NCBI GenBank assembly: GCA_963833885.1
Contig: CAWHZU010000024.1
Coordinates: 114,484-178,483 of the forward strand
Direction of reading: 5' to 3'
DNA: 64,000 bases
Origin: JASHPR01 sp963833885
Lineage (GTDB): Bacteria; Actinomycetota; Actinomycetes; Streptosporangiales; Streptosporangiaceae
Shown: positions 34,175 to 42,198 of the stretch, one piece after another
Position numbering within the stretch: the first letter of the stretch is position 1
Layout: each line of letters starts with the position of its first letter
Notes under the pieces: model-generated
Told to the model about the DNA's origin: nothing
The model's input: the letters and a program-made list of their open reading frames with translations, nothing else
The model's database searches: none
Made by a program: the position numbers and the translations under genes

Positions 34175-37100
34175 ATGCTGCGGTTTCGGGTACTGGGGCC
34201 GCTCGAGGTCTGGACCGGTCAGGACTGGAGCGGCATAGGGGCGCCCAAGTGGCGGGCGCTCCTCGCCGTGCTGCTCCTCAGCCAGGGCCAGGCCGTCTCG
34301 ACCGACCGGCTGATCGCCGAGCTCTGGGGTGATCGCCCGCCGGACCGGGCGGCCAACCTGGTCAGCATCTACGTGCTCCGGCTGCGCCGTGTGCTCGGCG
34401 ACCGGGATGGTCACCTGCTGACCACCCGTGCTCCTGGATATCAGCTGCGGCTGCAGCCCGGTGAGCTGGACGCGGAGCAGTTCCAGGCACTGGCCGGCCA
34501 GGGCAGGCGGACCCTTGCCGAGGGCGACTTCCGCGCCGCCGCCGACGTGCTGGCCGAGGCGCTCGGGCTGTGGCGGGGCAGGGCACTAGCCGACGTCCCG
34601 CCGTTCGCGCTGGTGACGGCCGAAGCGGAACGGCTCGAGGAATCGCGGCTGACTGCGCTGGAGTTGCGTACTGAAGCGGACCTCGGCTGCGGTATGCACG
34701 CCCAGCTGGTGCCCGAGCTGCGCAGGCTGCTCTCCGACCAGCCGCTCCGTGAGGGGCTGTGGGGACTGCTGATGCAGGCGCTGGACGCCGCCGGGAGGCA
34801 TGCGGAGGCGCTGGCCGCCTACGGCCAGGCCCGGGAAGTGATCGCCGAGGAGCTCGGCGTCGATCCCGGGCCGGAACTGCAGCGGCTGTACCAGGCGCTT
34901 CTCACCGCTGACCTGGTGCCCAAGCAGCAGAGCGGCGCGGTCACGCGGGCCACCGCGGCGGCCATTGGCGGCACCGCACGGCCCGCGGGTGCCCCTGCCG
35001 CGCCAGCTGCTGCTGTCCCCGCGGCGCCATCTGCTGCTGTCCCCGGGGCGCCGTCTGCTGCTGAGCTCGCTACCCCGGCGGCTGTCTCGCATGACGGAGA
35101 GATGCCCGCCGGGAGGTTTCCGCGCAGGCCAAGCGCTGGGTCGTCGCTACGGCGCGTGCCCGCCCAGCTTCCCGCCGATGTCGCCGACTTCACCGGCCGC
35201 GAGGCGAACCTGGAGCAACTGCGCGCCGCGATGTCGGACGCTGGGCGGCGGGATAATCCGGCGGTGGCGGTCGCCGTGGTGGCTGGGGCTCCCGGCCTGG
35301 GTAAGACCGCGCTCGCCGTCCACGCCGCACACGCGTTGCGGCGGGATTTCCCGGACGGCCAGCTCTACGTCAGCTTGCGCGGCGGGAGTGAACAGCCCGT
35401 GCCACCGGACGAGGTGCTCGCCAGGTTCCTGCGGGACCTCGGCGTGGACGGGGCCCGGATTCCGGTGGACGCCGAAGAGCGGGCCGCCTTGTACCGCACC
35501 CGCCTGGCCGAACGACAGATGCTGATCGTGCTTGACGACGCGAGGAACGCCGCGCAGGTTCGCCCGCTGCTCCCCGGCAGCGGCTCGTGCGCGGTGATCG
35601 TGACATCTCGGCATCGCCTGTCCGATCTTGCGGGCAGTCGGCTGATCGATCTCGATGTGCTCGATGACCCCGAGGCGACTGAGCTTTTCGTACGCATCAT
35701 CGGAGCCGAGCGCGCCGACGCCGAGCCCGATGCGGTGCGCGACGTCGTCGCCATCTGCGCGGGTTTGCCATTGGCGATCAGGATCGCGGGCGCCCGGCTG
35801 GCCGCCCGTCGCGGCTGGAAGATCCGGTCGCTCGCCAACCGCCTCGCCGACCAGCGTCGCCGGATAGACGAGCTCACAGCGGGCGATCTGGCCGTCCGTG
35901 CCTGCTTCCAGGTGAGCTTCGACGCGCTGGCCCGCGGTAAGAGCGGCGGCGGTGCGGACCCGGCGTCGCTGTTCCGGATGCTCGGCCTCTGGCAGGGGCC
36001 GTCCATCGGGCTGAACGGGGCCGCGGCGCTCGTCGGCCAGCCCGAGGCCCTGGTCGGCGACTGTTTGGAGGTACTCGTCGACGCGCACCTGCTGGAATCC
36101 CCGGCCCCGGACCGGTACCGGCTGCACGACCTGCTGCGCGACTATGCGGCCGAGCGGGCCGAGGCCGACGAGCCTGCACAGGCTGTCGAGGAGGCGGTGC
36201 ACCGGCTGCTCGGCTGGTACCTGAGCACGGCGGACGCTGCGGCGAGCATCGTCGCGCCGCCATACCGCGACCGGGTGCCGGTACCTGTGGACCCGCTGGA
36301 GCCAGGTTGCCAGCCGTTGTCGTTCGCAACCTCGGGACAGGCGCTGCACTGGTTCGAGCAGGAGCGCGGCAATTTGGTCGCGGCGACCCGCCAGGCAGCC
36401 TCATACGGGCTGCACGACATCGCGTGGAAGCTTCCGGTCGCCGCCGTAGTGTGCTTCGATCGCCACGGATACCGGGCCGAATGGCTCACCACACACCGGA
36501 TTGCCCTGGCCAGTGTGCGTGAACTCGGTGACCGGCGCGGCGAGGCATGGGTGCTGAACAACCTTGGCATGGTGTTCGGCAGGCAAGGGCTGGGCGACGC
36601 CATCAGCTACTTCGAGCGGGCGGTGGCGATCCTTCATGAGGTCGGCGACCGCCGGGAGCAGGCACGAGCTGCGAACAACCTGGCGTTCACCTACCTGGTC
36701 CTCGGGCGATACCAGGAGGCGGTCACGGCGCTGCTCGGCGCCCTCGAACTGCAACGCGAGGTCGGCCGCCGGTATGGCGAGGGTGTCGCGCTGTGCAACC
36801 TCGGCGAGGCGTACCTGGAACTCGGGCGGCACGAGGAGGCGATCGCCCGGTCGCAGGAGGCGCTCGCCATCGTCCGGGAAGTCGGCTCGGTGCGCGACGA
36901 GGGCTACGCGCTGTACAACCTCGGCCGCGCGCACCTGGAGCTCGGGCATCCCGCTGAGGCATCAGACCTGCTGGACCAGGCGCTGGCCATCCATCGTGCC
37001 GCGGGCAACAGGTACGGCGAGGCGCAGGTCATGGAGCACATCGGCACCGCTCGTGCCCGGTCGGGCCAGCTCGCCGAGGCCGATCGGGCTTGGACCCACG

Positions 37101-37189
37101 CGCGCGACCTCTTCCAGGGTCTCGGGGAAGACACGCAGGCGGAGCTGATCGACGCGCAGCTGGAGGATCTCCGGGCCCGGCGGGCATGA
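34175..37189 (+). CDS. AfsR/SARP family regulator (wHTH-BTAD-NB-ARC-TPR)
   Basis: 1004 residues from the ATG at 34175, chosen because GGACGGGG precedes it and the product begins MLRFRVLGPLEV as SARP proteins do; the frame is open to an ATG at 34082. Order: OmpR-like winged helix (1-95, with PKWRALLAVLLLSQGQAVS), BTAD (100-240, ending ELGVDPGPELQRLY), an Ala/Pro-rich linker, NB-ARC ATPase (about 330-560) with P-loop GAPGLGKTAL and sensor LIVLDDARNA and GLPLAI, a winged helix, and at least five TPR units at the C-terminus (for example GEAWVLNNLGMVFGRQG, YALYNLGRAHLELG). Such proteins activate secondary metabolism genes. The nearest downstream target candidate is the TDPYEDG-repeat peptide 155 bp away. 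Confidence 0.93.
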   Translation: MLRFRVLGPLEVWTGQDWSGIGAPKWRALLAVLLLSQGQAVSTDRLIAELWGDRPPDRAANLVSIYVLRLRRVLGDRDGHLLTTRAPGYQLRLQPGELDAEQFQALAGQGRRTLAEGDFRAAADVLAEALGLWRGRALADVPPFALVTAEAERLEESRLTALELRTEADLGCGMHAQLVPELRRLLSDQPLREGLWGLLMQALDAAGRHAEALAAYGQAREVIAEELGVDPGPELQRLYQALLTADLVPKQQSGAVTRATAAAIGGTARPAGAPAAPAAAVPAAPSAAVPGAPSAAELATPAAVSHDGEMPAGRFPRRPSAGSSLRRVPAQLPADVADFTGREANLEQLRAAMSDAGRRDNPAVAVAVVAGAPGLGKTALAVHAAHALRRDFPDGQLYVSLRGGSEQPVPPDEVLARFLRDLGVDGARIPVDAEERAALYRTRLAERQMLIVLDDARNAAQVRPLLPGSGSCAVIVTSRHRLSDLAGSRLIDLDVLDDPEATELFVRIIGAERADAEPDAVRDVVAICAGLPLAIRIAGARLAARRGWKIRSLANRLADQRRRIDELTAGDLAVRACFQVSFDALARGKSGGGADPASLFRMLGLWQGPSIGLNGAAALVGQPEALVGDCLEVLVDAHLLESPAPDRYRLHDLLRDYAAERAEADEPAQAVEEAVHRLLGWYLSTADAAASIVAPPYRDRVPVPVDPLEPGCQPLSFATSGQALHWFEQERGNLVAATRQAASYGLHDIAWKLPVAAVVCFDRHGYRAEWLTTHRIALASVRELGDRRGEAWVLNNLGMVFGRQGLGDAISYFERAVAILHEVGDRREQARAANNLAFTYLVLGRYQEAVTALLGALELQREVGRRYGEGVALCNLGEAYLELGRHEEAIARSQEALAIVREVGSVRDEGYALYNLGRAHLELGHPAEASDLLDQALAIHRAAGNRYGEAQVMEHIGTARARSGQLAEADRAWTHARDLFQGLGEDTQAELIDAQLEDLRARRA

Positions 37190-37222
37190 GGTCGGGCCAA
37201 AGCGCGGAATAGCGACGGGTTC

Positions 37223-37249
37223 ATCCGGAAATTGACAACTCTTCCGGAT
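37223..37249 (+). promoter_or_regulatory. Inverted repeat ATCCGGAA-N11-TTCCGGAT over a TTGACA hexamer
   Basis: Perfect 8+8 inverted repeat with a consensus -35 hexamer TTGACA (37232-37237) in its spacer. The region 17-18 bases on (TGCTAAGG) is a poor -10. It lies 95 bp upstream of the repeat-peptide gene. This looks like a repressor or activator site governing that promoter. Confidence 0.5.
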
Positions 37250-37344
37250 TCTTGTGCTAAGGGCCGATTATGCTGTCGCCGGCAAGGCCAATGCATCATG
37301 CGGGGCCCAGGCTCATCCGAGCCTGGACATGAAAGGGGACAGCA

Positions 37345-37548
37345 ATGGCAGATCACAGGGACGACCCGCAGCACCCGGGCCATGGCGACAAGCCGCAGCC
37401 AGGTGGCGTGACCGACCCGTATGAAGACGGTGCCAAGCCGCGCCCGGTCGGCGTGACCGACCCGTACGAAGACGGCGTGAAGCCGCCGCCGGTCACCATA
37501 ACCGACCCGTACGAAGACGGGGCCAAGCCACGGCCCCATGAGGACTAG
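37345..37548 (+). CDS. Small protein with three VTDPYEDGxKP repeats
   Basis: 67 residues from the ATG at 37345, preceded by AAAGGGGA at a good distance. After a polar N-terminus (MADHRDDPQHPGHGDKPQ), three tandem 15-17-residue units read VTDPYEDGAKPRP, VTDPYEDGVKPPP and ITDPYEDGAKPRP. No signal peptide, no Cys. Repeated Thr plus Asp/Glu in identical units is what multi-core precursor peptides (for example graspetides) can look like, but no ATP-grasp or other modifying gene is adjacent. It sits between the SARP gene and rplY, with its own promoter candidate and terminator. Confidence 0.68.
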   Translation: MADHRDDPQHPGHGDKPQPGGVTDPYEDGAKPRPVGVTDPYEDGVKPPPVTITDPYEDGAKPRPHED

Positions 37549-37573
37549 CGGCCGCGAGGGTCGTCAGCCGTAT

Positions 37574-37605
37574 GAGCGGCGGCGACGGCGCTGTTGCCGC
37601 CGCTC
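37574..37605 (+). terminator. Hairpin after the TDPYEDG-repeat gene
   Basis: GAGCGGCGGC (37574-37583) pairs perfectly with GCCGCCGCTC (37596-37605) over a 12-base loop, 26 bp after the stop. No U-tract, but a strong stem in the right place. Confidence 0.6.
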
Positions 37606-37704
37606 ACCCGCGGGAGTCGGCCGCGAGGGCGGCGCGGTCTCGGCGTCGCCGGTTCTCGGCTAGACTCCTTCGGGTTCACCTTGGTGTAGTTGAGGAGTTT
37701 CACC

Positions 37705-38388
37705 GTGCCTGAGGTACGCATCGCCGCCGAGCCCCGCATCGAGTTCGGCAAGGGGCCGGCCCGCAGGGAGCGGCGCGCCGGCCGGGTTCCGGCCGTCCTG
37801 TACGGCCACGGAAGCGAACCGCGGCACGTAAGCCTGCCCGGTCACGACGTGCTGCTCGCGCTGCGCACGGCGAACGTGCTGATCCGGCTCGAGGGCCTGC
37901 CCGGCGGCAGCCAACTCGCGCTGCCGAAGGCGGTCCAGCGGGACGCGATCAGGGGCTCCGTCGAGCACGTCGACCTGATCATGGTCAGGCGCGGCGAGAA
38001 GGTCACCGTCGAGATCCCGCTCAACGTGACCGGCGAGGTGGCCCCGGACGGCTTGCTCGACCAGCAGCTTGTCCAGATCTCGGTGGAGGCGGAGGCGACC
38101 AACATCCCGCCGGGCATCGAGGTCGACGTCGAGGGCATGGCCATCGGCGCCTCCGTGCACGCCGGAGACCTCACGCTGCCGGGGGGTGTGACGCTCGCGG
38201 TCGAGCCCGACATCCTGGTGCTGCACGTGATCGCCGCGCCAACCGCCGAGCAGCTCGAGGCCGAGCTTGGCCTGCCCGAAGGCGAGGAGGTCGAGGCTGG
38301 CGAGGCCCCGCCCGAGGCTCCTGCTCCGCCTTCCGGCGAGGGCGGCGAGCGGCCCGCGGCCGAGTCGGCCGGCGACCAGTCGTCCTAG
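37705..38388 (+). CDS. rplY: 50S ribosomal protein L25/general stress protein Ctc
   Basis: 227 residues from the GTG at 37705, with GAGGAG eight bases upstream; the frame is open to 37690. The N-terminal 5S rRNA-binding domain has the typical GKGPARRERRAGRVPAVLYGHG, and the TL5-type C-terminal beta domain follows (VEIPLNVTGEVAPDGLLDQQLVQISVEA, IEVDVEGMAIGASVHAGDL). The acidic Pro/Glu/Ala-rich tail after about residue 180 is common in actinobacteria. It binds 5S rRNA in the large subunit. pth follows 24 bp downstream, as usual. Confidence 0.95.
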   Translation: MPEVRIAAEPRIEFGKGPARRERRAGRVPAVLYGHGSEPRHVSLPGHDVLLALRTANVLIRLEGLPGGSQLALPKAVQRDAIRGSVEHVDLIMVRRGEKVTVEIPLNVTGEVAPDGLLDQQLVQISVEAEATNIPPGIEVDVEGMAIGASVHAGDLTLPGGVTLAVEPDILVLHVIAAPTAEQLEAELGLPEGEEVEAGEAPPEAPAPPSGEGGERPAAESAGDQSS

Positions 38389-38412
38389 CCTGGACGACGA
38401 TCCGGTCATGGC

Positions 38413-39015
38413 ATGGATGGAGCCAGCACCGAGCGGTGGCTCATAGCCGGGCTCGGCAACCCGGGCGACGGGTACGCGGGCAACCGGCACAACTGCGGGT
38501 TCATGGTTGCCGACGTGCTCGCCGACCGGATGCGCGCGCCCTTCAAGCGAGACCGGTCGCGAGCGCGGGTTGCCACCGGCCGGCTCTCCGGCTACCCGGT
38601 CACGCTCGCGAAGCCGCAGACCTTCATGAACCTTTCCGGCCGCCCGGTGGCCGCGCTGCGGACCTTCTACAAGATCCCGGTGGAGCGCATCGTCGTGATC
38701 CACGACGAGCTCGACCTACCGTTCGGCACGATCAGGCTCAAGCAGGGCGGCGGAGACAACGGCCACAACGGCCTGCGGTCGGTGACCGCCGCCCTTGGCT
38801 CGCGCGACTACCTGCGGCTTCGCGTAGGCATTGGCCGGCCGCCGGGGCGGATGGACCCAGCGGATTTCGTGCTGCACGATTTCTCCGCAGCGGAGCGGAA
38901 AGTACTGCCCGATGTGCTCGAACGCTGCGCCGACGCGGTGGAGGTCCTGCTGCAGCGGGGCTTGGCCGCGGCGCAGAACGAGTTCCATGGCGCCGCAGAG
39001 TCGGCGCAACCGTAG
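38413..39015 (+). CDS. pth: Peptidyl-tRNA hydrolase
   Basis: 200 residues from the ATG at 38413. Conserved Pth blocks: LIAGLGNPGDGYAGNRHNCGFMV with the catalytic His, KPQTFMNLSGRPV, IVVIHDELDLPFGTIRLKQGGGDNGHNGLRSV and the LRLRVGIGRPP. It releases peptides from peptidyl-tRNA to recycle tRNAs. It lies in the rplY-pth pair; cysQ begins 18 bp downstream. Confidence 0.96.
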   Translation: MDGASTERWLIAGLGNPGDGYAGNRHNCGFMVADVLADRMRAPFKRDRSRARVATGRLSGYPVTLAKPQTFMNLSGRPVAALRTFYKIPVERIVVIHDELDLPFGTIRLKQGGGDNGHNGLRSVTAALGSRDYLRLRVGIGRPPGRMDPADFVLHDFSAAERKVLPDVLERCADAVEVLLQRGLAAAQNEFHGAAESAQP

Positions 39016-39032
39016 CGTAAAGGCAACCATAA

Positions 39033-39818
39033 ATGATCTCTGATGACGACCGTCTAGCCGCTGACCTGGCCGCGGAGGCAGGCCGTCGGCTGCTGGCATT
39101 GCGCGCGGCCGGTGGCGCCGCCGATGAGCTGCGCCGGGCCGGCGACCGGAGCTCGCATGAATTCCTCGCCGCCGAGCTGGCCCGGCAGCGGCCTGGTGAC
39201 GCGGTGCTGTCCGAGGAGGGTGCCGACGACCTGGCCCGGCTCTCGGCCGACCGGGTCTGGATCGTGGACCCGCTGGACGGGACGCGGGAGTTCGGCGAGC
39301 CGGGCCGCAGCGACTGGGCGGTGCACGTCGCGTTGTGGGAGCGCGGCGAGCTGACCGCCGGCGCGGTGGCGCTCCCGGCCCAGGACAAGGTTCTGTCCAC
39401 CGCTGACCCGGCGAAGCCGCCCGCTGCCCCGCCCGCCACTGTGCTGGCCCGCGGGGGGACGACCCCCCCATACCCCCCCGGTACGCTCCGTCTCCTGGTC
39501 AGTCGGACCAGGCCGCCGGAGTTCATGACGCGGCTGGCCCGCAAGCTCGACGCCGAGCTGGTGCCGCTGGGCTCGGCCGGCGCCAAGGCCGCGGCGGTGA
39601 TCTGCGGGGACGCTGAGGCGTACGTGCACAGCGGCGGGCAGTACGAGTGGGACTCGGCCGCCCCGGTTGCCGTGGCAGTTGCGTCCGGGCTGCACGCGTC
39701 TAGGATTGACGGCTCCAAGCTTTCCTACAACCAGGCGAAGCCTTCGCTGCCGGATATCCTGATCTGCCAGGCCGCGCTCGCCGATCCGCTGCTCGAGGCG
39801 ATCAGCTCGGTTCGATAG
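39033..39818 (+). CDS. cysQ: 3'(2'),5'-bisphosphate nucleotidase CysQ
   Basis: 261 residues. Inositol monophosphatase-fold signatures: VLSEEGADD (metal-binding Glu), VWIVDPLDGTREFGE (the DPLDGT metal site), SDWAVHVALWERGE and the C-terminal YEWDSAAPVAVAVASG. It hydrolyses 3'-phosphoadenosine phosphates formed during sulfate assimilation and fits its place before cysD and cysN. A G/C-run element (39450-39479) is inserted in frame at the disordered segment ARGGTTPPYPPG, similar to one in the ABC-F gene. Confidence 0.92.
   Translation: MISDDDRLAADLAAEAGRRLLALRAAGGAADELRRAGDRSSHEFLAAELARQRPGDAVLSEEGADDLARLSADRVWIVDPLDGTREFGEPGRSDWAVHVALWERGELTAGAVALPAQDKVLSTADPAKPPAAPPATVLARGGTTPPYPPGTLRLLVSRTRPPEFMTRLARKLDAELVPLGSAGAKAAAVICGDAEAYVHSGGQYEWDSAAPVAVAVASGLHASRIDGSKLSYNQAKPSLPDILICQAALADPLLEAISSVR
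39450..39479. repeat. G6/C7-run palindromic element inside cysQ
   Basis: CGCGGGGGGAC-GA-CCCCCCC-AT-ACCCCCC, closely similar to 24364-24392. In frame; it encodes Gly/Thr/Pro residues in a loop. Confidence 0.55.
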
Positions 39819-39845
39819 TCCTCGCCACCCCCTGGAGTTCCCCCA

Positions 39846-40769
39846 ATGGCCACGACGCCGCGTTCCGACTACCAGCTTTCGCAGCTCGACATGCTCGAGG
39901 CCGAGTCGATACACGTCATCCGCGAGGTGGCAGCCGAATTCGAGCGGCCGGTGCTGCTGTTCTCCGGCGGCAAGGACTCGATCGTGATGCTGGCCCTGGC
40001 CGAGCGCGCGTTCTGGCCCGCGCGGTTCCCGTTCCCGGTGATGCACGTGGACACCGGGCACAACTTCGCCGAGGTGCTCGAGTTCCGGGACCGCCGGGTG
40101 CAGCAGGCGGACGCCCGGCTGATCGTCGCGTCGGTACAGGACTCGATCAACGCCGGCCGGGTCGCCGACGAGACCGGCCGCTGGGCCAGCCGGAACCGGC
40201 TGCAGACCACCACGCTGCTCGACGCGATCGAGGAGAACCGGTTCGACGCGGTGTTCGGCGGCGCGAGACGCGACGAGGAGAAGGCCAGAGCGAAGGAGCG
40301 CATGTTCTCCTTCCGCGACGAGTTCGGGCAGTGGGATCCGAAGAACCAGCGGCCCGAGCTGTGGAACCTTTACAACACCAAGCTGCACCGCGGCGAGCAC
40401 ATCCGGGTGTTCCCGCTGTCTAACTGGACCGAGCTCGATGTGTGGCACTACATCTGGCGGGAGGATCTCGAGATCCCGTCCATCTACTTTGCGCACCAGC
40501 GCCAGGTGTTCGAGCGCGATGGCATCCTGCTTGCCGACAGCTCATATGTGACGCGGGGCGAGGACGAGCAGCTCTACGACGCGTCCGTCCGCTACCGCAC
40601 GGTCGGGGACATGACGTGCACCGGGGCGGTCGAGTCGACGGCCGCGACGATCCCCGACGTGATCACCGAAATCGCCGCGACCCGGATCACCGAGCGGGGC
40701 CAGACGCGCGCCGACGACCGCGCCAGCGAGGCGGCGATGGAAGACCGCAAGCGAGAGGGCTACTTCTGA
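39846..40769 (+). CDS. cysD: Sulfate adenylyltransferase subunit 2
   Basis: 307 residues from the ATG at 39846. PAPS-reductase/ATP-sulfurylase fold: the PP-loop VLLFSGGKDSIVMLALAERAFWP, FPVMHVDTGHNF, FDAVFGGARRDEEKARAKER and FPLSNWTELDVWHYIWREDLEIPSIYFAHQR, and the end DRKREGYF. With CysN it makes adenosine phosphosulfate from sulfate and ATP. The stop TGATG overlaps the cysN ATG by one base. Confidence 0.97.
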   Translation: MATTPRSDYQLSQLDMLEAESIHVIREVAAEFERPVLLFSGGKDSIVMLALAERAFWPARFPFPVMHVDTGHNFAEVLEFRDRRVQQADARLIVASVQDSINAGRVADETGRWASRNRLQTTTLLDAIEENRFDAVFGGARRDEEKARAKERMFSFRDEFGQWDPKNQRPELWNLYNTKLHRGEHIRVFPLSNWTELDVWHYIWREDLEIPSIYFAHQRQVFERDGILLADSSYVTRGEDEQLYDASVRYRTVGDMTCTGAVESTAATIPDVITEIAATRITERGQTRADDRASEAAMEDRKREGYF

Positions 40770-42091
40770 TGACGAACCCAGAGACCGGTCACACTGGTGA
40801 GGTCGTCCAGCCTCCGCTGGACCGGCACAGCGACATGCTGCGGCTGGCCACCGCCGGGTCGGTCGACGACGGCAAGAGCACGCTCATCGGACGGTTGCTG
40901 TTCGACTCCAAGGCCATCTTTGAGGACCAGCTCGCGGCGGTCGAGCGCACCAGCAAGGATCGCGGCGAGGGGTACACGAACCTGGCCCTGCTGACCGATG
41001 GGCTGCGCGCCGAGCGCGAGCAGGGCATCACGATCGACGTGGCCTATCGCTACTTCGCCACGCCGCGGCGGAAGTTCATCATCGCCGACACCCCGGGCCA
41101 CATTCAGTACACGAGGAACATGGTCACCGGCGCGTCAACCGCCGACCTGGCGATCGTCCTGGTCGACGCCCGCAACGGGCTCACCGAGCAGAGCAGGCGA
41201 CACGCGTTCCTCGCCACCCTGCTGCGGGTCCCGCACCTGGTGCTCGCGGTGAACAAGATGGACCTCGTCGACTACGACGCAGCGGTGTTCGAGCGGATCG
41301 CCGAGGAGTTCACGTCGTTCGCGACCAAGCTGGAGATCAGCGACCTGACGTTCATCCCCATATCCGCCCTGCACGGTGACAACGTCGTGCAGCGCTCGGC
41401 CAGCATGCCGTGGTACGACGGCCCGTCGCTGCTGCACCACCTGGAGCACGTGCACATCGCCTCGGACCGGAACCTCATCGACGTCAGGTTCCCGGTGCAG
41501 TACGTGATCCGGCCACATCAGGCCACCGACCCGGAACTGCACGACTACCGCGGCTACGCCGGCCAGGTGGCGGGCGGCGTGCTGAAGCCCGGCGACGAGG
41601 TGATGCACCTCCCGTCGGGGCTGACCACGACGATCTCGCGCATCGACACCGCCCGCGGCGCCGTGGCCGAGGCCTTCCCGCCGATGTCGGTAACCCTGCT
41701 GCTGGACGACGATCTGGACGTGTCCAGGGGCGACATGTTCTGCCGTCCGCACAACCAGCCACCGGTAGTCCAGGATGTCGAGGCGCTGGTCTGCTGGATG
41801 ACCGACGCCCGGTCGCTGAGCCCGCGCAGCCGGCTGATCGTGAAGCACACCACGCGGACCGTGAAGGCGATCGTCCGCGACCTGCACTACCGGCTCGACG
41901 TGAACACGCTGCATCGGGACGAGAGTGCTGCCGAACTGGGGCTCAACGAGATCGGGCGGGTGACGCTGCGGCTCACCCAGCCGGTGTTCTGCGACCCCTA
42001 CACCCGCAACCGGCTCACCGGCTCGCTGATTCTGATCGACGAGGCAACCAACGCCACCGTCGGTGCCGCCGTGATCACCGACGCCAGGTAA
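40769..42091 (+). CDS. cysN: Sulfate adenylyltransferase subunit 1 (GTPase)
   Basis: 440 residues from the ATG at 40769; the open frame upstream to 40442 is a shadow of cysD. EF-Tu-like G motifs: ATAGSVDDGKSTLIGRLL, ADTPGHIQYTRNM, NKMDLVDYD and the SALHGDN region, followed by two beta-barrel domains. Length matches CysN alone, without a fused CysC (APS kinase). GTP hydrolysis drives APS formation by CysD. No cysC, cysH or cysI is within the window. Confidence 0.97.
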   Translation: MTNPETGHTGEVVQPPLDRHSDMLRLATAGSVDDGKSTLIGRLLFDSKAIFEDQLAAVERTSKDRGEGYTNLALLTDGLRAEREQGITIDVAYRYFATPRRKFIIADTPGHIQYTRNMVTGASTADLAIVLVDARNGLTEQSRRHAFLATLLRVPHLVLAVNKMDLVDYDAAVFERIAEEFTSFATKLEISDLTFIPISALHGDNVVQRSASMPWYDGPSLLHHLEHVHIASDRNLIDVRFPVQYVIRPHQATDPELHDYRGYAGQVAGGVLKPGDEVMHLPSGLTTTISRIDTARGAVAEAFPPMSVTLLLDDDLDVSRGDMFCRPHNQPPVVQDVEALVCWMTDARSLSPRSRLIVKHTTRTVKAIVRDLHYRLDVNTLHRDESAAELGLNEIGRVTLRLTQPVFCDPYTRNRLTGSLILIDEATNATVGAAVITDAR

Positions 42092-42198
42092 CTGGCAGCT
42101 CAGCGAGCCTGCGCCCGCCAGGTGAGGCCTTGCAAGCGAATGGCGCACCAGGCGGGCTTGAGCTATATACGCTGATCCCCATTGAATGACGGATTTGC

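Noticed and set aside
37232..37260. Complete sigma-70 promoter TTGACA-N17-TGCTAA
   Set aside because: The -10 is a poor match, so only the -35 and the inverted repeat are reported.
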